Positions 16,301-24,765 of a stretch of 64,000 bases of DNA are shown here, piece by piece (position 1 is the stretch's first letter; every line of letters starts with the position of its first letter). Both the position numbers and the translations under genes were made by a program. Below the pieces are notes generated by a model. It saw only the letters and a list, made by a program, of their open reading frames with translations. It ran no database searches and was not told where the DNA came from. The stretch lies in the NCBI RefSeq assembly GCF_024137025.1, contig NZ_JAMYJR010000013.1:372001-436000 (forward strand), in the 5' to 3' direction. Source of the DNA: Paractinoplanes aksuensis. GTDB taxonomy: Bacteria > Actinomycetota > Actinomycetes > Mycobacteriales > Micromonosporaceae.

Positions 16301-18325
16301 GAGCCTCTAATCGGTGTGGACTCCGTTTGGACGTTGGGCGAACGATTTCCCTGGCTGCAAGTCGCTGAGCAGACTGCCGAAGATCAAGGCTTCTTTCACT
16401 GGGAGCTATGTTTTGCTTCCGTCTTCGCCAAAGGCGGATTTGAGATGCAAGTCGGGAATCCTCCGTGGGTCCGCCCCCGTTGGGAAGACTCGGTGGCCTT
16501 GGCCGAGGTAGAGCCATGGTTTAAGCTTTCGCACAAGCCGGATGTGGACCTATGGCGCTTCCGTAAAAGCGCTGCTCTCGCAGCATCTGTGGTGCGGCGT
16601 CGGTACATTAACGATCTGACCGGCAAGGTTGGACTAGCCGAGTTTCTGTCTGTGGGTGTCAATTATCCACTTTTGGCGGGAACGCAGCCAGACTTGTATC
16701 GAGCATTCATGTGTCAGGTCTGGCTTCATCTTGGCCAAGCCGGAACTGCTGGCGTCGTTCATCCCGACAGTCACTTCGGTGGTATCAAAGAGGGTGACCT
16801 CCGCGCGTCCAGTTATAGGCGGCTTAGACTGCACGCTGCTTTCGTAAACGCGGCCAACTGGGCATTTTCTGACGCTGGCCGAACGCTGGACTTCGGTGTC
16901 CACATCTATGGAGTTCCGAAGAAGATCGGCTTTTTGCACCTGAGCCAACTTTACGGCGCTAACGTGTTGATTGACTCCCTCGATCATGATGGTCAAGGCG
17001 CGATTCCTGGACAGAAATATAAGGGTGCCTGGGATCTTCGGCCGCACCGCTCCAGGCTCGTATTCGTCGACGAGGAGCTGCTTGATGTTTGGAGGGGGGT
17101 TGGCAGTGATTTGTCGTCGGATTTGGATCAGTCACCTCTGCTTCATCCGATAACTACTCAAGAGCAGGGTGCAATCGCGGCGCTTGCTGTGGCCACGCCG
17201 CGCCTTGGAGATCTGGATCCTTTCGTGACCCGCGGATATCGCGAAAAGGAGGGGAAGGATCTTGGTTTGATCCGGTACGAAGTCGGACGACCCAAGTCTT
17301 TAGCTGACGTAATCCTGCAAGGTTCCCACCTTAGTATTGCCACGCCACACGCGAAGGAGCCCAATGATCCGTTCCGAAATGGTAAGGATTGGGCTTCGGT
17401 TGATCTGACAACGTTGGATAACGACTATGTTCCTCGTACAACCTATGAGATCGCTGGCAATGAAGCATCGTCACGGTCGCGTCAGGATCTGTGGGGCGGG
17501 CGTCGATATACTGAATACTATCGCCTAGCCTGGCGGCAGATGATTGACCCTAAGAGCACTGAGAGGTCGTTATTCGCCGCTATCATCTCTCCAGGCCCCG
17601 CTCACACTCATGCGGTTCGTTCTTCTGCATTTGCGACAACTCGCGAAACTGCGCTAAATGCAGGGTTTTGGTCGTCTCTTCCCCTCGACTATGTGTTGCG
17701 TATCGCCGGTCAAACCAACCTAGATATTGCTGGCGCGAGCATCATGCCTGCTGCTTCGCTCGATCATCCGCTCTCCGAGTCTTTGCTGCTTCGTGTACTG
17801 CGGCTTAACTGCCTAACCGAAGCTTATGCGGCGCTCTGGGAGGAGCTGTACAGGCGTTCCTGGGTCAAAGATGATTGGGTAGTTGGCTGGGGTGCAGTCC
17901 ACCCGTTGGGTCAGGTTCAGGATTCGTGGGACAAGTCTGTGGCATTGCGAACGGAGTTTGAAAGAAGGGCGGCGCTTGTTGAGATAGACGCCTTGGTGTC
18001 TGTGTGGCTCGGTATTAGTGCTGACGAGCTAATCGCCATTCTCCGATCTCGATACCCTATTCTCGATGATCGCGAGATGCAGATGTGGTTCGATGCTCGC
18101 GGTCGACGAATTTCTGCAGACCCGTATGCATTCGGCTACAGGCAAGAAAAGGGCGACTATGAGCAGTTGGTTGCTCACTTACTTGATCCTGATTCTGTGT
18201 CGCCTCCTGTTGAATATTTGCGACCCTTCTATAAGGCAAGCCGAGAGCTCGAGTATGTCGAGGCGCATGCGGCATTCAGCGAACGCCTGCGGGATGCGAT
18301 CGATGCCGGGTGGCAGGCGTCATGA
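13394..18325 (+). CDS. Large Eco57I/PglX/DrmMI-like adenine methylase
   Basis: 1643 residues. SAM-binding motif I CEPALGSGAFLNEA lies near 582, NGVDLN-like motif II at about 640 (YGVDLNRTAVELAE), and catalytic motif IV NPPW near 1021. This is the amino-methyltransferase signature of the Eco57I class. The N-terminal 450 residues could include a nuclease-like or regulatory domain, as in type IIG enzymes, but I see no clear PD-(D/E)XK motif. The distal part (about 920-1643) would hold target recognition. The DNA from about 16,150 onward has clearly lower GC and different codon use than the rest of the gene. It overlaps both neighbours by 4 bp. DISARM DrmMI and Pgl PglX are the closest roles: methylating host DNA while helicases attack unmodified DNA. 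Confidence 0.88.
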   Translation: MNLESLTNRGEYLSAHYLAEVLPTAIKGTLLKRWAEEEKADRETPRAALRKRRRAYLDAKAELSDQEFFDPERLRKHNLEMLRAFGYDPQPQTLTVERAGQEYEIPVAHAETSTGHGIVALHCGWAVDADAAQDATDAGRLIDEVSLGSNEKIQTGAKLASWLFAAPNPPRYVLLLNGGVVTLADKTVWGEGRYLSVSLDLAYGRNDDKELDVIAALFGADSLRPPAEGGTEELAELVNGSRQHAVGVSSDLREGLRVSVELIANEVLDQIRAAGHQPQDVMELDALAKELGRESLRYLYRILFLLYAEARPELGVLPVKDPEYVEGYSLDRLGDLISRRLAPSAEGGYHLYESLDLLFKMVNEGHRPRGGAETGEKASEGVGLRFEPMKSDLFLPEFTKLIGRLIPLPGSDPDDENGPKLDTRLRNATLYQVLRRLMLSKGSRKGRGGFISYAQLGINQLGAVYEGLMSYTGFVATETLYEVAKGGDPKDGSWMIPASKVDEYDDSVFVEKENAYTGVRSRVTYKPGQFVYRLAGRDRQTSASYYTPQSLTKVTVQLALKYRLEEEEGEKTPARKLLDWTICEPALGSGAFLNEAINQVAAKYLQLRQKELKVSLDPEQYHEELQKVKAYIALHNCYGVDLNRTAVELAEVSLWLNVMHAGLQAPWFGLHLQRGNSLIGGGRRLYTAAQLADKSWLTTAPQDKPFRDGPIDEGTIHHFLLPADGWGAVAGEKEARELAPDETERLKKWRTAMKRVPSTKGSRGKPSQVARLQALSRRVEFLWDLVQQRLKISEQEIRRDIKVWGAEDLPPVNDAVPREKIMKDLTEPGTPYWRLKILMDTWCALWFWPLDKVGLLDGSDPEKYPSNPVEVTYVREEPEFEEPASYEIADIFGQVQPQQTKLPTKATGGTRKMTFAHELSKQVPLASLEDWLTFTEAVVGRRDLDDDAQHFYGRSFASLEEMSEFEERLEPLIGVDSVWTLGERFPWLQVAEQTAEDQGFFHWELCFASVFAKGGFEMQVGNPPWVRPRWEDSVALAEVEPWFKLSHKPDVDLWRFRKSAALAASVVRRRYINDLTGKVGLAEFLSVGVNYPLLAGTQPDLYRAFMCQVWLHLGQAGTAGVVHPDSHFGGIKEGDLRASSYRRLRLHAAFVNAANWAFSDAGRTLDFGVHIYGVPKKIGFLHLSQLYGANVLIDSLDHDGQGAIPGQKYKGAWDLRPHRSRLVFVDEELLDVWRGVGSDLSSDLDQSPLLHPITTQEQGAIAALAVATPRLGDLDPFVTRGYREKEGKDLGLIRYEVGRPKSLADVILQGSHLSIATPHAKEPNDPFRNGKDWASVDLTTLDNDYVPRTTYEIAGNEASSRSRQDLWGGRRYTEYYRLAWRQMIDPKSTERSLFAAIISPGPAHTHAVRSSAFATTRETALNAGFWSSLPLDYVLRIAGQTNLDIAGASIMPAASLDHPLSESLLLRVLRLNCLTEAYAALWEELYRRSWVKDDWVVGWGAVHPLGQVQDSWDKSVALRTEFERRAALVEIDALVSVWLGISADELIAILRSRYPILDDREMQMWFDARGRRISADPYAFGYRQEKGDYEQLVAHLLDPDSVSPPVEYLRPFYKASRELEYVEAHAAFSERLRDAIDAGWQAS

Positions 18326-21300
18326 GGCCTACAGTTGCAGCTGACTCGCTGCGACGGAACCTGACTCAGTATCTGACTACCACGTTCGGGTTGTCCGAGA
18401 TGCTGATGCGGTACGGTCTGGAGAGGTTTCTCTCGCATCCTGAGCAGGGCGTTTTTCGGGGACCCTACCTGCGGGTTCGGATGCCGTTTCGGACCGCCGA
18501 AGACGAGTGGCGTGATGCGTTGGAGTGGGCGCCGAAGGAGTTTGGGCCCTATGTGCATCAGGCTGCGGCGTTTCGGCGGCTGTCGACCAAAGGCAAGAGT
18601 GCTGAGCCGGCGCTGATTACTACCGGGACGGGGTCGGGGAAGACTGAGTCGTTTCTGATTCCTGTGTTGGATCACTGTCAGCGGCGGCGGGAGCTGGGGC
18701 GGGGTGGCGTCAAGGCGATCCTGCTCTATCCGATGAACGCGCTCGCTACCGACCAGACTCAGCGGATCAACGAGATGCTGGACGATCCGGCGCTCAACCG
18801 GATTACGGCGGGGCTCTACATCGGTGACGTTGCGGCCGTTGAGTATCCGCATGTGATGACCAAGCGGTCGGAGATGCGACGCAATCCGCCCGACATTCTC
18901 ATCACCAACTACAAGATGCTTGACCTTCTGCTCCAGCGGGCGGATGACCTGCCGTTGTGGGACGGGGCCGAACCCGCGTATGTGGTGCTCGACGAGTTTC
19001 ACACCTACGACGGGGCGCAGGGCACCGATGTCGCGATGCTTCTGCGACGACTGGCTTCCGCGCTCAAGCTGGATGAGCCCGGCCGGCCGCTGGGGTCGAT
19101 CTGTCCGGTCGCGACCTCGGCCACGCTCGGCGAGGGCGGTGGCAAGGACGGGCGTGAAGCAATCCGGGAAGTTGCCGAGCAGGTGTTCGGCGTGCCGTTC
19201 GACGAGGACTCGCTGGTGGGAGAGTCCCGCTACTCGGCGGCCGAGTTCCTGCAGCGGCAAAACTTCGGGCTGCCGCTGCCCGACCCCGAGCACCTGGCCG
19301 ACCTCGACGACAACGACCCGCTGCTGATGCAACAGGTGGCCGAGCTGCTGCTCGGGGAGCGCTGCGCGGACGACCCGATCCGGCTGGGCGAGTTACTGCG
19401 TGAGCATCCGCTGACCCGCGCTCTGCTCGATTCCCTCGGCACCGAGGCGCGGACGTTCGACGAGATCATCGAGGTGTTGCCGCGGAAGAACGTGACCGGG
19501 TGGGGCAGCCCGATGCGTACACCTCCCGAAGTGACAGCCAAGGCGCTGGCGCGGTTCGTCGGGCTGTTGTCGCGCGCGAAGAAGCTGGGGAAAGACGGCA
19601 AGCACCGGCCGCTGCTCAACATCGAGACCCACCTCTGGGTCCGCTCCGTCTCGCGGCTGTTGCGGGGCGTCGAGCGGGCGGCCACGTTCGGCTGGGACGG
19701 GGAGCCGGCGCGGGCGTTCGATCCGTCCGCCCCCGAGATCGACGCCGTGATCGCCGACAACCGGTTCGCCCGGCTGCCCGCCGTGTTCTGCCGGCACTGC
19801 GGCCGGTCGGGCTGGTCGGCCGTTTCTCCCGAGCGGCATCCGGAGGATCTGGCCACCGAGCCCGACAAGATCTATCGCTCCAGCGTGGGGCGGGACAAGC
19901 GCCGCGTACGGGCGTTGATCGCGGCCACCGAGGACGAGGTCAAGGCGGCCGTCGCCAACACCGCGAACCGGCACAAGAATCTGCACGTCCTCGAATACGG
20001 CCGGCACGTCCGCCCGTTCGACCCGGCCAAGGATCACGACCTCGGCGACGACGCCTTGGCCGTGCTCGTCGACATGGGCTCGATCGACGCCGCCGGCAAG
20101 GACCGCTGCCCGTCGTGCGAGATGGATGGCGGCATCCGGTTCCTCGGCGCGGGCCTGGCCACGCTGGCCTCGGTGGCGGTCACGCAGCTGTTCACCGGTG
20201 GTGAGCTGAGCCTGGCCGAGCGCAAGACGTTGCTGTTCAACGATTCCGTGCAGGACGCCGCGCACCGGGCCGGGTTCGTCGCCAACCGGTCTCACTCTTT
20301 CTCGCTGCGCGCCCTGCTGACCAGCCGGCTCACCGCGGGGCAGCCGGTCACGCTGGACGAGCTGATCACCGACATGATCGGGGCCGCGGCCAAGCGGGAC
20401 GTGCTGTCCGCGGTCGTTCCGCCCGACCTGTACGACCAGCCGGGCGTCGACGAGTTGCTGGGCGGCGAATCGCAGGGCAGCGACGCGGCCTGGGTGCTGG
20501 TCGCCGAGCGGCTGGCCTTCGCGGCGATCATGGAGATGGGCCTACGCACCCGGCAGGGCCGCACCCTTGAGCTCACCCGCACAGCTGCGGTTGAGGTTTT
20601 CCTGGAGGATCCGAAGGCCGCCGCCGTGCTGTGCCGGGACGAATACCAGCGCGGCGAACCCGGCTTGTTCCCGCCGGACGATGCTCGCTACCTGGCCTTC
20701 CTGCGTGGTCTGCTGGAACGGCTGCGGACCCGTGGGGCGATCTATCACGAGTGGCTGCTGCCGTATCTCAAGCGCGGCGGCCGGCGCTGGCAGATCTGGG
20801 GTGGCCGACCGCAGGGTCTTCCGGCGTTCCCCGACGGCGTTTCGGCGCCCGCGTTCCTGATGTCGGCCGCCCAGTCGAAGTCGATGTTCGACTCCATTCC
20901 GGCCCGGGGCGGCTGGTATCAGGACTGGACGATGCGGTGCCTCGGCCTCGACGCCAACGCCGCCTCCGCGTACCTGGCCCGGCTCTTGCCTACGCTTGCG
21001 GCGGCCCAGGTCGTCTCATCCGGCCAGACCGACGACGGCAACACCGTGTACGGGCTGTTGCCTGGTCACATCCGGGTCACCCGGCTCGACAACGAATCCG
21101 CCGTCCTAGCCGGCATCGCCTGCGACACCTGTCATTGGGAGCAGACCGAGCATCCAGACCGCCTCGACGACTGGGCCGGCCAGCCGTGCCGCCAGTATCG
21201 CTGCTCCGGCCTCCTGCGGAAGGCGCCCGACGACACCGCCCCGGACGACTACTACCGGCGGCTCTACCTCGACAGCGGGGTCTTCCGCGTGGTCACCGGC

Positions 21301-24300
21301 GAGCACACCGGCATGCTGACCCGGGCCCAGCGCGAGACGGTCGAGAAGCGCTTCCGCGACGGCAAGCACTACACCGACCCCAATGTGCTCTCCTGTACGC
21401 CCACCCTCGAGATGGGTATCGACATCGGGGCGCTGTCGGCCGTGGTGCTGGCCTCGCTGCCGGCCGGGCCGGCGAACTACGTCCAGCGGGCCGGCCGGGC
21501 CGGGCGCACGAGCGGCAACGCGCTGGTGCTCACGCTGGTCGGCCGCTCGGAGCGCGAGCGCTACTACCTGACCGAGCCGCGCGACATGATCGCCGGTCAG
21601 ATCATCCCGCCCGGCAGCTTCCTGTCCGCGGTCGAGATCCTGCGCCGGCAGTACATCGCCCACCTGATCGACTTGGCCGCCCGCGACCGGCTGTCCGGCG
21701 TGCTGCCGCTGCCGCGCAAGGCGCACGTGCTGTTCGGGCCGAGTGGCTGGCTGGCCGGCTTCGTCGCGGCGGCCCAGGCGGACGGCGTACGGCTGGCCGA
21801 CGGGTTTCTGAGTCTGTTCGGCGACAAGCTGTCGGATTCCGCAGTGCGGCAGGTCATGAAGTTCGCCGACAGCGGGCTGGCCGTTCGCGTGGCCGAGGCC
21901 GAACTAGTTTGGGACGAGCGCTCGGAGGACCTGCGGACCCGGCTCAAGGACATCGACCAGGCGGCCAAGACTCTGGTGCCGAGCGACCCCGACCACGCCC
22001 GCGAGATCCGGATGCTCAAGTCCGAGGCGCGGGCCGTACGGCGGAAGCTCGGGGAACTCGGCGCTGCGCCGGCCCACGGCACGCTGGTCGAGCTGGGGCT
22101 GCTGCCGAACTACGCCCTGATCGACACCCGGACGTCGCTGGAGGCGACCCTCACCTGGGAGGAGCGCACCGGCGACGACCGGCGCTTCCACACCGAGGTG
22201 CGTGACTACGACCGGCCCGCCCAGCAGGCCCTGACCGAGATCGCACCGGGGAACACCTACTACGTGCGCGGCTACAAGCACGAGATCTCCGGCTTGGACG
22301 TGGGCCCGGCCGACCGGCCTGCCTATCGGCAGTGGCGGGCCTGCGCCCGGTGCGGCTACGTGCGTACGCACCTGGCCCTTGAGGACACCAGCCCCTGCCC
22401 GCGCTGCGAGGACCCGGGCATCGCCGACCACGGCCGGCTGTTCAACGTGCTGCAGCCGACCCGGGTGCTCAGCCGGGACAAGCGGGACGACGCCACGATC
22501 CGCGACGACAGCGACGACCGTGAGCGCCGCTACTACGCCACCACAGTCGCGGTCGACGTCGACCCGGCCCACATCGAGAAGGAGTCCTGGCGGCACGAGC
22601 AGGAGACGTTCGGGGTCGACTACACCCGGCGGGCCATGGTGCGGCGGTTCAACCTGGGCGCGCAGCGGTTCGACCGGCCGGCCGAGTTCTTCGCGGGCGA
22701 GGAGGTGCGGGTCAACCCGTTCCACACCTGCGTTTCGTGCGGCGGCACGACCGTCGACGGTGTGGCCGCCACCAGTCAGACGGTGCTGGCTCAGGCCGCG
22801 GGCACGGCCGTCGCCGTCGGCGGGGAGCATCACCGGCCCTGGTGCCCGTACCGGCGCTCGCCCGACCTGGAGAAGCACGTCGAGCTGGTTCTGGCCCACG
22901 AGCTGGAGACCGAGGCGCTGCGCATCCTCATCCCCAGCACCGTCGACGTCATCGACGAGCGGGTGGTGTCGTTCGCGGCAGCGCTGCGCCTGGGCATCGC
23001 GGCTGAGTACGGCGGGGACCCGGCCCACCTGCGCATGGTCCGGGCGACGATGCCGGACGCGAAGAGCGGCGGCACACGCAACTTCGTGGTCGTCTACGAC
23101 ACCCAGCCGCAGGGTACGGGCTACCTTGACCGGCTCGCGCCGTCCGACCGGTTCCGGGCCGTGATGAAGAAGGCCCGCGCCATCCTGATGGCCTGCGTGT
23201 GCCAGCACGAGGGCCGGGCCGCCTGCCACCGCTGCCTGCTGCGCTACGCGCGCAACGACGAGTTCCCGCTGATGAGCCGGCTGGAGGCGCTCGGCGTACT
23301 GGAAAGGCTCTTGGACAACTGGCAGGTGCGGGCCGGCACGCGGACCAACGAGATCTCGCTCGTGCACCAGGTGGAGAGCGAGCTGGAGCTGAACTTCCTG
23401 CGCAAGCTCATCCAGCGGGCCGACGACCCCGAGGCGGGCATGCGCTTCGACCGGGCCACCGACCAGAACGGCGCGCGGATCGCCGACGTCAGGTTCACCG
23501 CGCCCAACGGGCGCGATGTGACCCACTGGCAGATGAAACTGCAGAACACGATTCAGGGCACCCGGCCTGACGTGCTCTTCCGCCGCATGGACGCGCCGTC
23601 GGCGCCGGTCGCTGTCTACCTCGACGGCTTCAAGTACCACGCGTCGCCTGAGCACAACCGGCTCGCCGACGACGCCGACAAGCGGGCCCGGCTCCGCGCC
23701 CACGGCTACCGGGTGTTCGCCATGACCTGGGACGACATCAAGAACTGGCAGGAGAACCAGGAGGCTGACGCCTGGCTGCCCTACGCCGGCCTCGCCCAGC
23801 AGGCCGCCCGGGGCGTCTATCGCCAGCTGGCCCCGGACACGGAACCCGATGACCTGCAACGGTACGTCTGGACCAACCCGGCGGATCTGCTGATGCACTT
23901 CCTCGCGAACCCGGACCTCGACCTGTGGCGACACCGCGCCTCGGGGACGCTCGGCGGACTTCTGCAGCAGCCGAAGGCCGAGAAGACGCTGGCCGACTCC
24001 GGCAGCATCGGGAACGGCATCCGGGCCTCACTGCGCGGTGACTCGCTTCCGGCGCCGGTGAAGGGATTGATCGGGCTGTTCCGTACGCGGGACAACGCCG
24101 ATTTTCCGGTCACGCTCGTCATCGACCAGCGAGCGAAACCGCCGGTGTTTTCCGCGCTGACCGTCATCGACGACCGTCCGGCCACGGTGACGACGCCGCA
24201 CCACAAAACGCAGTGGGCCCGTTGGTTGTGGTGGGCCAACATCGTGCAATTCCTGGACGGCACCGGCGACGGCGTTCAGCTGGCTCAGTCTGTACTGGAA

Positions 24301-24765
24301 AGCTTTGATCCGGCTCTGCTGGCCGTGAGTGAAGGCACGGGCCTGATGGCCGCGCAGCGTGCCTTCGATCTCGACGAGGAGACGGCAACGTGGCTCGGGG
24401 TAGCCCCCGACGCGCCGCCGGTGGAACCGCCGGTTGCCGACGAGGCCGACCCCGCCTGGCAGCAGGTTCTGCGCTATGTGGACTCCGGCGAGCCGGAGCT
24501 CGAGCGGTTGATGTTCGCCCTGGTGAAGTTCAACCTGCCGGTACCTGTGGTCGGATACGAGCTCGGCGATCAGGCCTGGATGGCCGAGTTCGCGTGGCCC
24601 GACCGGCGTCTCGCCATCGTGCTGGCGGGGGACGAGGACGACCCGGAGACCGATGACCGCGACAAGGCTTACCACGCCGCCGGATGGCATGCGCGCACCG
24701 CGGTGGATTGGTCGGCCGACGACCTGGCCGAACTGATCGGGACGACCAAGGGGACACACGGATGA
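18322..24765 (+). CDS. DUF1998 superfamily 2 helicase (DrmA/DrmB- or DruE-like)
   Basis: 2147 residues from the ATG overlapping the methylase stop. Helicase motifs: motif I TTGTGSGKTESF near 98, motif II VLDEFH near 223, motif III TSATLG near 266, and motifs V/VI EMGIDIGALS and QRAGRAGR near 1030-1060. Several Cys pairs (CRHCG, CPSC, CARCG, CPRC) suggest zinc binding. A DUF1998-type Cys cluster (CVC...CHRC) lies near 1624-1640. After it comes a stretch with YLDGFKYHAS and RAHGYRVFAMTW (about 1765-1810) that resembles Vsr/DUF559-type nuclease folds. DISARM usually encodes helicase DrmA and DUF1998 protein DrmB separately, whereas here they appear fused. Druantia DruE is a similarly large DUF1998 helicase. 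The last 250 residues are unfamiliar. It is coupled by ATGA overlaps to both neighbours. Confidence 0.88.
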   Translation: MRPTVAADSLRRNLTQYLTTTFGLSEMLMRYGLERFLSHPEQGVFRGPYLRVRMPFRTAEDEWRDALEWAPKEFGPYVHQAAAFRRLSTKGKSAEPALITTGTGSGKTESFLIPVLDHCQRRRELGRGGVKAILLYPMNALATDQTQRINEMLDDPALNRITAGLYIGDVAAVEYPHVMTKRSEMRRNPPDILITNYKMLDLLLQRADDLPLWDGAEPAYVVLDEFHTYDGAQGTDVAMLLRRLASALKLDEPGRPLGSICPVATSATLGEGGGKDGREAIREVAEQVFGVPFDEDSLVGESRYSAAEFLQRQNFGLPLPDPEHLADLDDNDPLLMQQVAELLLGERCADDPIRLGELLREHPLTRALLDSLGTEARTFDEIIEVLPRKNVTGWGSPMRTPPEVTAKALARFVGLLSRAKKLGKDGKHRPLLNIETHLWVRSVSRLLRGVERAATFGWDGEPARAFDPSAPEIDAVIADNRFARLPAVFCRHCGRSGWSAVSPERHPEDLATEPDKIYRSSVGRDKRRVRALIAATEDEVKAAVANTANRHKNLHVLEYGRHVRPFDPAKDHDLGDDALAVLVDMGSIDAAGKDRCPSCEMDGGIRFLGAGLATLASVAVTQLFTGGELSLAERKTLLFNDSVQDAAHRAGFVANRSHSFSLRALLTSRLTAGQPVTLDELITDMIGAAAKRDVLSAVVPPDLYDQPGVDELLGGESQGSDAAWVLVAERLAFAAIMEMGLRTRQGRTLELTRTAAVEVFLEDPKAAAVLCRDEYQRGEPGLFPPDDARYLAFLRGLLERLRTRGAIYHEWLLPYLKRGGRRWQIWGGRPQGLPAFPDGVSAPAFLMSAAQSKSMFDSIPARGGWYQDWTMRCLGLDANAASAYLARLLPTLAAAQVVSSGQTDDGNTVYGLLPGHIRVTRLDNESAVLAGIACDTCHWEQTEHPDRLDDWAGQPCRQYRCSGLLRKAPDDTAPDDYYRRLYLDSGVFRVVTGEHTGMLTRAQRETVEKRFRDGKHYTDPNVLSCTPTLEMGIDIGALSAVVLASLPAGPANYVQRAGRAGRTSGNALVLTLVGRSERERYYLTEPRDMIAGQIIPPGSFLSAVEILRRQYIAHLIDLAARDRLSGVLPLPRKAHVLFGPSGWLAGFVAAAQADGVRLADGFLSLFGDKLSDSAVRQVMKFADSGLAVRVAEAELVWDERSEDLRTRLKDIDQAAKTLVPSDPDHAREIRMLKSEARAVRRKLGELGAAPAHGTLVELGLLPNYALIDTRTSLEATLTWEERTGDDRRFHTEVRDYDRPAQQALTEIAPGNTYYVRGYKHEISGLDVGPADRPAYRQWRACARCGYVRTHLALEDTSPCPRCEDPGIADHGRLFNVLQPTRVLSRDKRDDATIRDDSDDRERRYYATTVAVDVDPAHIEKESWRHEQETFGVDYTRRAMVRRFNLGAQRFDRPAEFFAGEEVRVNPFHTCVSCGGTTVDGVAATSQTVLAQAAGTAVAVGGEHHRPWCPYRRSPDLEKHVELVLAHELETEALRILIPSTVDVIDERVVSFAAALRLGIAAEYGGDPAHLRMVRATMPDAKSGGTRNFVVVYDTQPQGTGYLDRLAPSDRFRAVMKKARAILMACVCQHEGRAACHRCLLRYARNDEFPLMSRLEALGVLERLLDNWQVRAGTRTNEISLVHQVESELELNFLRKLIQRADDPEAGMRFDRATDQNGARIADVRFTAPNGRDVTHWQMKLQNTIQGTRPDVLFRRMDAPSAPVAVYLDGFKYHASPEHNRLADDADKRARLRAHGYRVFAMTWDDIKNWQENQEADAWLPYAGLAQQAARGVYRQLAPDTEPDDLQRYVWTNPADLLMHFLANPDLDLWRHRASGTLGGLLQQPKAEKTLADSGSIGNGIRASLRGDSLPAPVKGLIGLFRTRDNADFPVTLVIDQRAKPPVFSALTVIDDRPATVTTPHHKTQWARWLWWANIVQFLDGTGDGVQLAQSVLESFDPALLAVSEGTGLMAAQRAFDLDEETATWLGVAPDAPPVEPPVADEADPAWQQVLRYVDSGEPELERLMFALVKFNLPVPVVGYELGDQAWMAEFAWPDRRLAIVLAGDEDDPETDDRDKAYHAAGWHARTAVDWSADDLAELIGTTKGTHG

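Noticed and set aside
20631-22205. 524-codon plus-strand frame inside the DUF1998 helicase
   Set aside because: Out of frame with the real helicase, very Arg-rich, no motif.
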